NCBI GenBank assembly: GCA_020747015.1
Contig: JAGTJM010000065.1
Coordinates: 1 to 64,000, forward strand
DNA: 64,000 nucleotides
Reading direction: 5' to 3'
Source of the DNA: Pyrenochaeta sp. MPI-SDFR-AT-0127
Lineage: Eukaryota > Ascomycota > Dothideomycetes > Pleosporales > Cucurbitariaceae
Shown here: piece by piece, positions 22,324 to 33,442 of the stretch
Layout of the letters: every line of letters starts with the position of its first letter
Position numbering within the stretch: the stretch's first letter is position 1
The notes under the pieces: model-generated
Databases searched by the model: none
The model's input: the letters and a program-made list of their open reading frames with translations, nothing else
What the model was told of the DNA's origin: nothing
Program-made: the position numbers and the translations under genes

Positions 22324-24132
22324 ATGGCCGACGTCGACCCGGCATCGCCTCCAAGTGAGGGGAATGGCCATGGCTACAAGAAGAGGCCATTCTCTGCACG
22401 ATGGCTGAAAAGGAGGTTAGCTATCATCATGGTGTTCTCTGGTACTACTGTGCTTCTGTTCTGGTATTTTGGCGCCTTCGGGCTAGGATATCCTCACCCA
22501 CAAACACCAACCGAACCGACTGAACCGGCGGAGCCGCTGGTCGTTACCTTGCCCGGATATGGATCATTCCAAGGGACGCAAATTGTCGCAAATCTTCAGA
22601 AGACGAAGACTTTCGGCAAGCCTGTCAACGCGTGGTTAGGCGTCGAATACTCAACGCAGCCTGTTGGAGAGGGCCGATTCAGGCCAGTAACCTGGCCCAG
22701 CGCGTTTGATGGCATTAAAGACGCGACTTCTTTCGGGCCAGCATGTTTCCAAAACATGTATAGTTCGCTCGGTCAGTCTGAAGCATGTCTTACCATCAAC
22801 GTATACCGTCCATCTGGAGTTTCGATCGATCAAAAATTGCCTGTGCTTGTATTTCTGCATGGGGGTTCATTTGTCAGTGGCTCTCACCGCAGCTTTGATG
22901 GCGCATTGTTCGTTGAGAAAAGCACCCAGCCTCTCATGGTGATAACGGCCCAGTATCGTTTAGGCGCGTTGGGAAGCTTGCCTAGCATATTCATGGAAGA
23001 GGAGGGCTTGTTAAACCTAGGGCTGCGAGATCAAAAACAGATGTTGGAATTTGTGCAAAAATATGCCACGAGTTTCGGTGGTGAGCCCACCAAAATTACT
23101 TTGGGCGGCCTCAGTGCAGGTGGGCATTCTGTTGGTATCCATCTCTTTCACGACTATGGCGACGACGCAGGGAAACCACTCTTTCAACAAGCTATCTTGT
23201 CGTCGAGCTCACCGACCGCTCGCGCCTTTCCGGGTATTGACTATGCTCTGTATCAGGGACAGGTTGCCCAATTTATGGACTACATCAGCTGCCCGGCGTC
23301 ACCTACGATATCTGCACTAGAGTGTCTACAAGCTGCAGAAGTCGATGATATCCAATTCATCTCTTCGTCAATGTACAGTGCGCACAACTACAACATCACC
23401 TGGCCGTGGCAACCTGTCTCACCCGGGCCGATCCTCGAGAAGCGTGGCTCCACCTCCGGTGAAGATGGTACTTTCTTCAGCATACCTACTCTGATCTCTT
23501 CAGCAACAGATGAGGGCACAGGATTTGTACCGCAAGATCTGAAAACGAATGCCGAGTACCTCAGGTTTTGGCAAACTCTCACACCAGGGCTTTCGTCCCA
23601 GGACCTCGCCGACCTGCAGACATTATACCCCGATCCACAGACAAACGCGGATAGTTTATACACACCTCAAGCACAGACCTTCGTTTCGCCACAATTTAAT
23701 CGCATTTCTGCTGCCTATGGCGATTACTCCTACATCTGCCCCGTCCAGGATACTGCATCGCGCCTGGCTTCTGCTGGAGCGCCGGTTTTCAAAGCGCGCT
23801 TCAACACACCAAATTTTGCGCCCACCTACTTAGGCGTACCACACGCGAGCGATGCGCAGTACTTTAACGGAAACGTGGGTACTGCGTACCCGGAAATTTC
23901 AGACATATACAGCTCGTACTGGGCAAGCTTTGTGGTTGCTGGCGATCCAAATACATTCGCTAGCGAAGGGGCTCCGAAGTGGGAAAGATATGCAGGTACG
24001 GGCGGGCAAGAACTGGTAGTCAGTCCCCCGGCAAGTGGCGGGCCAAAGATGGAAGAGGAAAGTGAAGGCATTCGGATGGAGCAGTGTGCTTGGTGGAGGG
24101 ATGAGGAGAGGGCGAAGAGGCTGAACAAATAA
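22324..24132 (+). CDS. Membrane-anchored type-B carboxylesterase / lipase
   Basis: Single exon, 602 residues from the first in-frame ATG. A short cytosolic N-terminus with basic residues (ARWLKRR) precedes one membrane segment at about residues 32-54 (LAIIMVFSGTTVLLFWYFG). A Pro/Thr/Glu linker leads to a full alpha/beta-hydrolase of the carboxylesterase type. The oxyanion-hole motif is VFLHGGSFVSGS. The nucleophile is Ser264 in GGLSAGG, the acid is probably Glu397 in SATDEGTG, and the base is His507 in GVPHASDAQY. EACLTINVYRPSG matches the family's Cys-loop signature. The orientation suggests a type II membrane protein with the catalytic part outside the cytosol. Substrates are carboxyl esters, not predictable in detail. 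Confidence 0.9.
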   Translation: MADVDPASPPSEGNGHGYKKRPFSARWLKRRLAIIMVFSGTTVLLFWYFGAFGLGYPHPQTPTEPTEPAEPLVVTLPGYGSFQGTQIVANLQKTKTFGKPVNAWLGVEYSTQPVGEGRFRPVTWPSAFDGIKDATSFGPACFQNMYSSLGQSEACLTINVYRPSGVSIDQKLPVLVFLHGGSFVSGSHRSFDGALFVEKSTQPLMVITAQYRLGALGSLPSIFMEEEGLLNLGLRDQKQMLEFVQKYATSFGGEPTKITLGGLSAGGHSVGIHLFHDYGDDAGKPLFQQAILSSSSPTARAFPGIDYALYQGQVAQFMDYISCPASPTISALECLQAAEVDDIQFISSSMYSAHNYNITWPWQPVSPGPILEKRGSTSGEDGTFFSIPTLISSATDEGTGFVPQDLKTNAEYLRFWQTLTPGLSSQDLADLQTLYPDPQTNADSLYTPQAQTFVSPQFNRISAAYGDYSYICPVQDTASRLASAGAPVFKARFNTPNFAPTYLGVPHASDAQYFNGNVGTAYPEISDIYSSYWASFVVAGDPNTFASEGAPKWERYAGTGGQELVVSPPASGGPKMEEESEGIRMEQCAWWRDEERAKRLNK

Positions 24133-25981
24133 TTCAAGAGCAATTTTGGTGTCCATCGTTCCCTTATTTGTATTGCGTTGTTGCATACAGAACAACTATT
24201 TGTCGTTATATGGCTAGACAGCTCTAATTTCATATGATGAACTAGAGATACTTGAGAGGGTCAGGTTTGGCCTGGTTTCAGTATTAGTAAGGCTGTCACA
24301 TACATCGCCTGAGAGACGTTCTAAACAATGATATAAGTTATGACTTAAGAGTTGATGAAATTTATACTTTGAGACTCTTGACTTTCACTTGTTGCTATCG
24401 ACCTTGTCTCTATGAGTAGAACCTGCGGAATATTCAATATTGCTGTAATCGTCTTCAATATTGTTGTCGTTAATTTACAATTCTATCCCACTCTGCTGTC
24501 GGGACGATATATTTCCTGTAACTACTGAAAACATGAGAGTCTCTACACCGGAAAATCTAACTGACTTTGAGTAATTTCGGATGAAACTTTTTATTAAGGA
24601 CCCTGGAGCAAAGAGCAGTGACATCTGTAGACTATAATAGATCCTCATTCGTGTTGTTGTTGGCAAGACTATGGCAAGAACAGAAGCTCGCATCCGCACA
24701 GTAAGGCATTAGGCCACATCGTTTTAGAAGAGTCACGTGGTTGCGATTGTGTGAGTCCGTTTCCTTCATGAAGAAAGCATTCATCTGCTTTGGCCTGAGT
24801 AGCCTTGGTATGCCAGCAATCTTTGCCATGTATCATGTCTCAAACTGCGCAAGAAGTCCCTTTTAGTATAAATAAGTGTAATATTTATTGAAAACCCAAA
24901 GATCATGGTGAGCTCGACGTGATATTGGAGATTGTGAGAGCATGGAGTAGGAACGAGGTATTTGGGCCTGTATCGTATTGCTACAGACTATCCGTCGGTG
25001 GACGGGCGGGAGAATATGAGATCGCGCACACCTTCCCTTGGTAAGAAGGCTATACGCATTAGTCTGCAATTAAAGCTGTAAGGAATTCATAATCCCAATG
25101 CAATGTCCATCCCATAGACCAACGCTTGACAGCCGGACCGAGAAGAAGTAGAAAAGGACCAAGCCCTTGTAGTTCTACAGGATACAATGATATTTTGTAC
25201 ACAAAATGAATTATAATACAGATTGTTATCGGAAGAATTGAATCCAGTAGGTAACGGCAGAGCCGTGCTAAGCGTTTGATGATAGGCTGGTAGATTTTAC
25301 TGAATGCATGGCCACATGCCTAAAGCGCATCACCACGCATACATCCATAAATTGACTCGAATGGTGAAGCGCCGGCTGCGAAGATACTCTATGATATGAC
25401 ATCTTCGCTATGGAAACATATCACAAATACTACACTGGTTCAAGGAAAGCTAATATTCGATGCGCCCTAGCTGGGTCCAACGCACCATTTATGCCTAACA
25501 TTTCCAAAGGTTGCACCATAGCAAGTACTATAATAATTGTTTTCCTCTAGGATATAGGCTGGAGAGCATATCAGACGTGCACTGTGCTAACTGGAAACAT
25601 TGTTCTTCACTTGGGTGGTATGTGGATGTGCCTGGGACACCATGCATACGGTCGTTCCTCGTTATTGCTCGAGCCATGCCCAGATGCACAATGAGTGCAA
25701 CTACGGGATCGTTTGAACATACCAGTAGGTCTTTGTTGATAGTTTAATTTCTAATGTTACATACTTCGAGAATCGCTTTGGGTTAGGGAACATGTACACT
25801 TACAAATGGTTTCCATATATTTTGATGTTATTGTCAATGCAAGTTATAGTAGCTAATAGACTGCAGGATCGAGGTCGCCTCGAAATCCAGGGCTAACACA
25901 AGTTCTATTATGTATGTCCGACTGAAACACTCCACAAGTTGATGGAATGCATCACATATTCATCCTCTTGGCCAGCCTAAT
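24133..25981. other. Gene-less 1.8-kb stretch
   Basis: Moderately AT-rich with no open frame above about 80 codons and no recognisable element. It is the shared 3' space of the convergent carboxylesterase and FAD monooxygenase genes. I see nothing else. Confidence 0.5.
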
Positions 25982-27438
25982 TTACTTGGCTGCCAGCATT
26001 ATGCTTTTTGCCTTTTCCAGGTCCTCTATAATTTCATAATCCCAGATCCAATTCATCCTCTGCACCGCGTTTCGTTTCAAAGCATCTGTATCATCGCCAG
26101 CGTCAGGGTCCTCAAACTCCCAAAGCATTCCTGCTTCTCTACTGGTTTTGACCAGCTTCTGCGTTCGGGGTCGTCTTACATCATCGTACGCATAGAATGC
26201 CTTTTTGAGGTCAGCCTTAGAGTGACAAAGTGAAATTAGCGCGCTGAGAATATAGACATCCTCAATACACATCCCTGCTCCAGCGCCTTGGTGTGGTGTT
26301 GCAGCGTGAGCAGCATCACCCACTAGGCAGATTAAGGGGTTGGTGCTGTAGTAAGACGATGCAGGTTGGTGTTCAAATAGTGCCCAGACGTCTGGCACTT
26401 GCAAATTTGCTACTAGCGCACGCACGGAAGGGATCCAATGTGTGAAATCTTGGAGCATCTCATTCTGGGATGTCTGCAATACCCACCTGGGATTTGACCA
26501 GGTCAATTGTGAGGAGAAAGCTACAACTAGGATAATATTAGCAGGAGGTTAAGATAGGAAAGACGAAGAAGTAACGGTACCATTTAACATTAGTCCGTTC
26601 GCAATCGGAAAGGTAAGGACGTGCCCGTGGTATCCAATATACATCTGCGGTGTCCTTGACTTATCTGAACCCATAACCTCGACGGCTTTCTCCATTGGCA
26701 CCAAGCCTCGATACGCATACTTCCCGGAAAATACTGCGGCAGCAGAGTCTAACCCACCAAGCACAGTGGAGCGCGTATGCGACTTGATCCCATCGCAACC
26801 CAGCACTGCACTATGCTGTGCGGTCGAACCGTCAGCAAAGCGCAGGACTGCATCTCCTTTCAAGAAGAGTTAGTATATATTGCTGTCAAAAGGCATGAGG
26901 GGTTTGAAAACGAACCTGAGCCGTCTTCAGCTGCAGTGACATCAACTAGTCTCTTACAGAACTTCACAACACCATCCGGTACTAACTTGACCAACTCATC
27001 CAAGAAGTCTGCTCGATGAACACCACCTCTCGGGCCCCTCCGTGCTGGCAAGACAAAGGCATCTCCCTCTGACCGCGTTTCCTGCGCTTCTTCCACCCGT
27101 TCCAACGTAACGTTTTCCTCGCCTTCATGGTGAAACTTCCTTTGATCTCCCACCCGCACAGTGAACCAAATAGGAGGATCTGTGGTCGTACTTCCTTGAC
27201 TGCATTTTGCAAAGGCGGCGGCAATGCGAGGATCGATAAGACTCATAGTGCGAACCGTAGCCGGCTCGAAGCCGACACCTGCGCCAATGTCCCCAAAGGC
27301 TGAGGCAGATTCATAAAGCGTGATTGGAAGGTGAGGGGAGCGTGTAGTAAGAGCTATGGTGAGGGTTACACCGGAAATTCCGCCCCCGATTATGGCGAGG
27401 GCGGGGCTTTCTGGAGGATGGGATGGAAGGGAGGGCAT
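25982..27438 (-). CDS. FAD-dependent monooxygenase, salicylate-hydroxylase-like
   Basis: Three exons (27438-26916, 26856-26581, 26526-25982) with introns of 59 and 54 bp give 447 residues. The Rossmann FAD loop is AIIGGGISG (GxGxxG at 18-23). The exon 1-2 junction restores GDAVLRFADGS, which leads into VLGCDGIKSHTRS, the family's DG motif. Exon 2-3 joins LMLN to VVAFSSQ. The second FAD motif is VGDAAHAATPHQGAGAG (from residue 336). This architecture is that of class A flavoprotein hydroxylases, which use NAD(P)H and O2 to hydroxylate aromatic acids such as salicylate. Proximity to several solute carriers hints at aromatic catabolism, but the substrate is inferred only from family likeness. 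Confidence 0.88.
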
Positions 27439-27904
27439 TTCAGCGGGGCTTCAAGTTGAGCTGGTGGTAAAGTAGGTGGGAAATCCTATATTGCGGGTCT
27501 GGGGCAAGATTAAAGTCCAAGTGTAAGGCAAGTCACTGTATGCAAAGAAGTGTTATGTACGTCTTTCATGGAGAAGGGAAGGTGCCAAGACAATTGCTAA
27601 AAACAAACGCAGTCACGGTCAAGCCCCGCATCATGCATTGTGGGGCGACACCTGTCATACTCCATTCCGTAGCCGATAGCTTTCATGCAGCATGAATATG
27701 GTTAGATTGATGGTAGCAGGATATTTGGCCGCAGAGGATACATCGCCACGCAGCCTAATGGGTGATTTGTCCCGGGCATGACTGCATCCATTTGCCAGGT
27801 CGATCCTCAAGAAACCATTATAACAAAGAGTATGACCGTCAGTAAGTCGCATATTACAAGCGTGAAGTAGAACTATGTGCAGTCTGCTGCCACAGAATCC
27901 CACT
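27439..27904. other. Intergenic
   Basis: Promoter side of the FAD monooxygenase and 3' side of the rhodopsin-like gene (both minus strand). No gene or clear motif was seen. Confidence 0.4.
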
Positions 27905-29383
27905 CTATCCCCTGACAACTTTAACATCGGTTGTGACCGTAATACCCTGCATAGACAAATCATCGCTCCCACCTGCATTCCTATTCCAGGAAGCTGTAAT
28001 CTGCGCATCCGTCCTCGCGCCTCCAATGATATACTCTTGGCTTTCGCTTGGACTAATTGAGACATACATATCAGGCTTCCCTTTTCCTCCGTTTGTAACC
28101 TCGCCAAGAGGATACATGCGCGCATTATCATCTTCTCTTCCATTTTGCGTCCGCGACTTTCCTACGCCATAACCACTTGGCCCTCCACTTCCATACCGCC
28201 TGACTGCTTCTGATGATGTCCCCTTTTGGCTTCGCCACTTCATAGGCCATAGGGCTCCAATACTCTTTCGCAAGCTGATCAAACATGCGCAGATCACTCC
28301 TACGGCGGCTTCGATGAAACTCCAGAGGTTTGTGGGTGCAGATTCCCATGTGGGCTCCTTAGTTGCGAGTGTCAATGGAAGGGTGGCCATACGGAGTGCT
28401 GTTGTCAGGCAGATGAAGAAGCCCATTGAGAAGAGCATAATGAGACCGATGCGCGAGCCAATCGACATATTGAGATTGAAGATCACGGGCATGGGAAGAA
28501 TGAATATGATGATGTCGGTCAATAGATTGAGAATGGCATTGGACCATCTGAATCCAGAGTCAGCATAGTGTCTTACGTACCCAGAACGCAGCACACTAGG
28601 GTCCGAACGAAAAAATCTCACTCACCTATGCCAGAAGAAATTAATGCATGTGCCCGGAATGGTGCGATTGTATACGCGAGGTACGGGAGTGCATTGGAAG
28701 ATACACACGAAGACATACGAAACTGTCCAGCCCACAGATATTGCCATTAAACCAATGCACGCTTGGCGGAAGCGTTGGATCGGAAAGACGCGGTGATATA
28801 AGGCTAAGAAAGCCATTTTGTTGAAGCCGTTTGTGAGTGTGTAAAATGATTGGGTAAGCCAGAAGTACTGCAAATATCAGACTGAATTGTCATTTTGATA
28901 CTGTGCGCTGCGGTTCAACCAAGGTGTGTTTATCACTACCATTAAGTTTTGAAGAGCGCAATATAAATTGTTTCAAGCTGATCTCCATTTCAGATGGTCT
29001 GCACTGTTCAGTGGCAAAACGGAAATCATGGCAGTCGGTATAGGTGTCGTTGATAATGGAACTGACCTTCATGGCTTTTGTTATGTCGCCTCCTGTCCGT
29101 CTGAGATCGACAACTCGTAGCCCAAACCCATGAGTCGTTGATATATAAATAAAGATAGTAAGAAGAATAAGGCAAGCCTGTTGTTCGTAAGTGAAGTACA
29201 CGAGTGTTCTGCCGTCAGACTTGCATTCGCGGCTACAACAAATCCATCTTCCACCCCTAACCATCCTCTGTTCCTTACTGTAACCGTTAACCTGAGTATC
29301 AAAAGAAAGGTTGCAAGTATGGTAAGGGTGATGGTCACCCAGCGGAGGTCTCTCTGCTGTTCTGAATACGCCTGGAAGACCAT
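27905..29383 (-). CDS. SAT4/PTH11-like rhodopsin-domain integral membrane protein
   Basis: Four exons (29383-29225, 29177-29067, 28867-28626, 28547-27905) give 384 residues with seven predicted membrane helices. Landmarks are GWLGVEDGFVVAAN/ACLILL (helix 2), GFGLRVVDL, FWLTQSFYTLTNGFNKMAFLALYHRVF, CTPVPRVYN, FFWHRWSNAILNLLTDIIIFILPMPV (the conserved late helix) and a final TNLWSFIEAAVGVICACL. A hydrophilic tail of about 115 residues follows. No CFEM domain precedes the helices. The first intron fits only as a GC-AG intron (GCAAGT donor), or as GT-AG with loss of five residues. The second intron is unusually long at 199 bp. Family members are plasma-membrane proteins proposed to act as receptors; the ligand is unknown. 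It lies head-to-tail upstream of the monooxygenase gene. Confidence 0.85.
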
Positions 29384-30540
29384 CGTAGAATAAGCTGCTC
29401 ACAGGCTAACTTCGTGGAACAAAGTTGACAGATAAGAGACTGCAATGCCGAAGAACGATAGAGCTCCAGATATACATATAAAAGTGTTTTCATAGGAGAT
29501 ATTGATTCTCTCAGGTCTGGATGTACTAAATACCTTCAGAGTTGATCAGAAGTGACGAGGCGTATCTGCTTTCCTAATGCTAGGAAGATCTGCAAAATCT
29601 TGACCGGATCTTCAGAGCATCAAAAGTGCACCGGTCCGACTACAACTGAAGTTATTTGGCTCATTCCACGACATTTCGTTCGTTCGGGTCTCGACAAGTG
29701 CCCAGCTTTCTCGTGTTTTGCTTTTCCCAGCGCTGTGGTCGTTATACGCCCGAGGCTGTGCAAAGTTTTCTCCGGAAAAATATAGACAGATGCTGTGATT
29801 CTCCAACAAGTACTGTCTTGACCCGAGTAAATGGTCGACAATCACGCTATGTGCCATGGAGAGAGAGGACGATCTGCCGTTGTCGAAGGGTTGGATGTTT
29901 GTAAAAGGTACCGATGGTGTGGATTGCGCAAGGGTTGCGCGGGATAAACACAGTGACCTGCTGATCTTAGAAGAAGACTGCTGGCTACGGGACACAGTCG
30001 CTTCATATATCCGCGACCACAATGGCCAGTCAGATAGAGCTCTGTATGACACGTCGCATTCATCTCACATACTCTCAATTAATCGAGAATATGGTTACAC
30101 GAAACGGACCGATACGACTATGAAACTATTAATACGGAAAATACAGCAAATCCTTTCTCGAAGACTAGTGGCATCCATTCAATACCACGGTAACCAATTA
30201 AGACAACAAGTATCTCCCCCTCCAGAAGATCACGCCACCTGCAGGGATATGTGCTTACGGTCTCCAAGGTTGGGTTCGAAATGCTCATTCTAATTGGATC
30301 TTGACGATTTCAAATCTCGGGCTGATGGAAGCGTTTCCACTGTTCACAATCTCATTATGAGACACATCTCTTGTGTCTAGTGCAACAACTCGTATTAGTC
30401 GCTCTAATACTATCATCGTTCAAGTTAGGAAGCGATTCGACATTCATCACCTTCGCTAGGATTGACAACGTGTCATTGCGTTGATTCGCAACAGGTTGAC
30501 ATTTCTTTCGCCGGCGCTTGTATCGTTCAATTGCCTGGCG
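29384..30540. other. Divergent promoter region between rhodopsin-like and MFS genes
   Basis: About 1.1 kb with only overlapping, featureless frames (the longest 145 codons at 29856-30293). It must carry the promoters of the two divergently transcribed membrane protein genes. No clear TATA box or operator was recognised. Confidence 0.45.
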
Positions 30541-32161
30541 ATGACTGAGTCAAGGCCCGCTCAGAGAAAAAGTTCGATTCCACAGCCTCCAATTTCCCTA
30601 AGAATGTGGACACCCGTTCCTCCATTCGACCACGTCGCGCAACGACGCCTCGTCCGGAAACTCGACATCAGGATCTTGCCAGTGCTATGGATCCTGTATC
30701 TCGTGAACTTTATCGATCGGTAAGATGCCATTGTTTCCCCTGTATGAAAAACATACTGATATACCTTTGAGGGCCAATATCGGTAATGCAAAGATTCAAG
30801 GGATGGAGAAAGAGTTGAGCCTTACCGGGCAACGGTTCAACATCTGTGTCTGGGTTTTCAATCTTGGATACCTTGTCGCTGGCATTCCGTTGCAGATCGC
30901 ATTCAAAAAATATGGTCCAAAAAGCCTTTGTGTAATGATGTTTTTCTGGGGAATAGCAGTCATTGGCTGTGGCCTTGTAAAGCGATGGGAACAGCTTGTG
31001 ATATGCCGCCTACTCGAAGGCATGGCTGAGGCTGCTTACATTTCTGGGGCAGCCTATCTAATCGGCGCATATTACACAAAGGACGAGTATTTGACTCGTT
31101 TTGTCTTTTTCTGTACTGCAGGCATCATCGCTGGGGCCATCAATGGGTTTGTCTCGTCGCTGCTCGCAAAGATGGACGGCACTGGCGGTTACGGTGCTTG
31201 GAGATGGTGAGTAAACCCTTCAAATAACACAGAATGCAAACTCACTGTCTTCAAATTGAAAGGATCTTTATTATAGAAGGCTGCATGACTGTACTAGTCA
31301 GTATGGCATCCTGGCCAGTTGTTCCGCCATTTCCGGAGCATTGCAAATTTCTCTCGCCCGAGAGCAAGGCCTTGATGCTTGCACGGATAAATGCTGATGG
31401 AGGACATATTTCCGACGATGATATCTCTTTCAGAAAAGCTCTTCGCTACCTAAAGGATTGGAAAATCTGGGCAGGGTAAGCCTTATACAAAGACAGTTCG
31501 ACAAGATACTGACATGCGTTATAGTGTGGCTATGAACCTCGGCGTGACAGAAAACGCGAACTCTCTCGCAAATTTCCAACCCACCATCTTGAAAGGTCTC
31601 GGATATACCGCAACAGAAGCCCAAGTTCATACCATTCCCGTATATCTCGTGGGTGCCGTCTTCTCTGTCGTTTTCGCGTACATGAGCGAATGGGTACGAC
31701 GCCGCTATTACTTTTACATGTTGGGATGGGCGGTCCTCGTCTCAGGTCTAGCTATAGAGATTGCTTATCCTGCAAACCCAAGGGTACGTTACATGGGCAT
31801 GTTCTTCATTGCGTGTGGCTGCTACCTCGCAATGCCCATTTCCATCATCTGGGTATCCATTAACTCAGGGAGCGGCTATAAGCGGGCTGTGTCAATTGCT
31901 GCGATCATCAACTTTGGCACTGCTGGTGCATTTGTCAGTTCTAATGTTTTCTTGTTCAAAGAGTCGCCAAAGTTCCGTACGGGGTTCAGCACTGGTCTGG
32001 GTTTGGCGTGTATGGGAGCTTTGGCTGCGACAATAACGTGGCTCGGGTGCAAGCGTGAGAATGCCAGGCGAGGCCATACAAGGGTAGAATTGCCGACAGA
32101 ATTTGGCCTGGGCCTTAAGGAACTAGGTGATGCGCATCCAGATTTTCGATTTGTATTGTAG
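30541..32161 (+). CDS. MFS carrier, anion:cation symporter family (allantoate/nicotinate permease-like)
   Basis: Four exons (30541-30719, 30772-31206, 31263-31475, 31525-32161) with introns of 49-56 bp give 487 residues and about twelve membrane helices. The conserved entry is RLVRKLDIRILPVLWILYLVNFIDR followed by ANIGNAKIQGMEKELSLTG, characteristic of the Dal5/Tna1-type ACS family. GAWRWIFIIEGCMTV (end of helix 6) and PPFPEHCKFLSPESKALML (central loop) also fit. These plasma-membrane proton symporters import organic anions such as allantoate, nicotinate or pantothenate; the substrate here is unknown. All splice junctions keep frame with clean GT-AG ends. It is separated by 1.3 kb from a second ACS carrier on the same strand. 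Confidence 0.9.
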
Positions 32162-33442
32162 CAACTGGCGAGCTGTGGGCATTACCCACCACTTCGACTT
32201 TCGGCTGCCTCCGTGCGATCTCTATTTACGTATGTGTCCCAACAGCTCTGTGGGCTCTTCAAATATGAGCTGTTGAGATTGCAGAAGGTAGAGAAAACCG
32301 GTATTTTAGGGAGAGGATCAGAATATATGGCGGGGCAGTCTTGGCTTGAGCGATCATCGTTCTGCTAGTGAGACGACTAGCAAGTAACTTTACTGTGATA
32401 GAAGTAGTCCAATGGCGTCTCATGCGTCTCATGTGAGTTGCGGTCGGAAGTTCATGTATTAGTCCCTTGCTATGTTCAAGTGGTCACTCGTTCGCTTCCT
32501 TAAAAGCTAGTATACACGGAAAACTACTCTGCGCTTGTATTGAAAATGGATTCTGTCCAATATCCAGGCCTTAATCAACAACGTTATAACGCTCCTCGCT
32601 TCGAAGTGGCTTCAATGGGACAAGGGTCTCGGCTCGCAACCCGACTAGTGTCTACAGCCAAGCCACATGCGATCCACTTTCAAGACCTTATCAGTACACC
32701 TGTACACTTCAAATTCTAGAGTTCTTTACTATTGCGCGCTTGGTATATCCCCACTTGACGACTCTGCCGGTAAGATTTGCCGCTCATATCATGTCATTAC
32801 GAACTTCTGAACCCACTTTGAAGCCGGAGGGTTCTCGTGCCCAGACGTGGATCGAGGCTCTGCGGGCCGTGGAGATGCTTCGTTTTGAGGCTTCCCGGCC
32901 GGAATTGTACAGTGAGAAGAAGTTGGGGATCACTGAGAAGATGGAAGCAGCACATCTTGTCAGCAACAGTATCAAGCGGTGTACTGATGCAAAGTGATGA
33001 CTTCTGAGTCCGCGAAGTAGCGACGATTGATAGTGGATGCACACGTCATCGCAGTTGCGGAGCATATCTCCTGATTTTGAGTACATTGTAGCTTCCTCAC
33101 TTAGCCTTGACATGCGGCTCTTGGTCTTTGCTTTGACACAATTGTAGCGCCAAGATGTCGCCGCATGCCTAGCATATGCCAAGCCATTACAAACAATTCC
33201 ATGAAGCTGTGGTAGATACCGGATTATGACCAAGATAGATGCGCTCCACTTGAAGTGGAGTTGAACGCGGGGTCTGGGGAGAAGGACTTGTTGGCGCGGA
33301 GTGGACGTGGAGTTAGAAGAATGCCCGAGCCGTCCTATTTCTCAGTACTATAAGAGTGCAGTGGAGTGCTATGTTTTTGACATACTCTCCATATTTTCTA
33401 TACATTCTACCTCGCAGCGCCAACTCTAGCTCATTACGTGTC
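32162..33442. other. Intergenic between the two ACS carriers
   Basis: No supported gene. A small ATG frame at 32791-32997 (68 codons, charged, for example TWIEALRAVEMLRFE) could be a remnant but has no recognisable family. The right end is the promoter of the second carrier. Confidence 0.4.

Noticed and set aside
29856..30293. 145-codon open frame in the divergent promoter region
   Set aside because: No recognisable features, overlapped by equal-length frames on the other strand.
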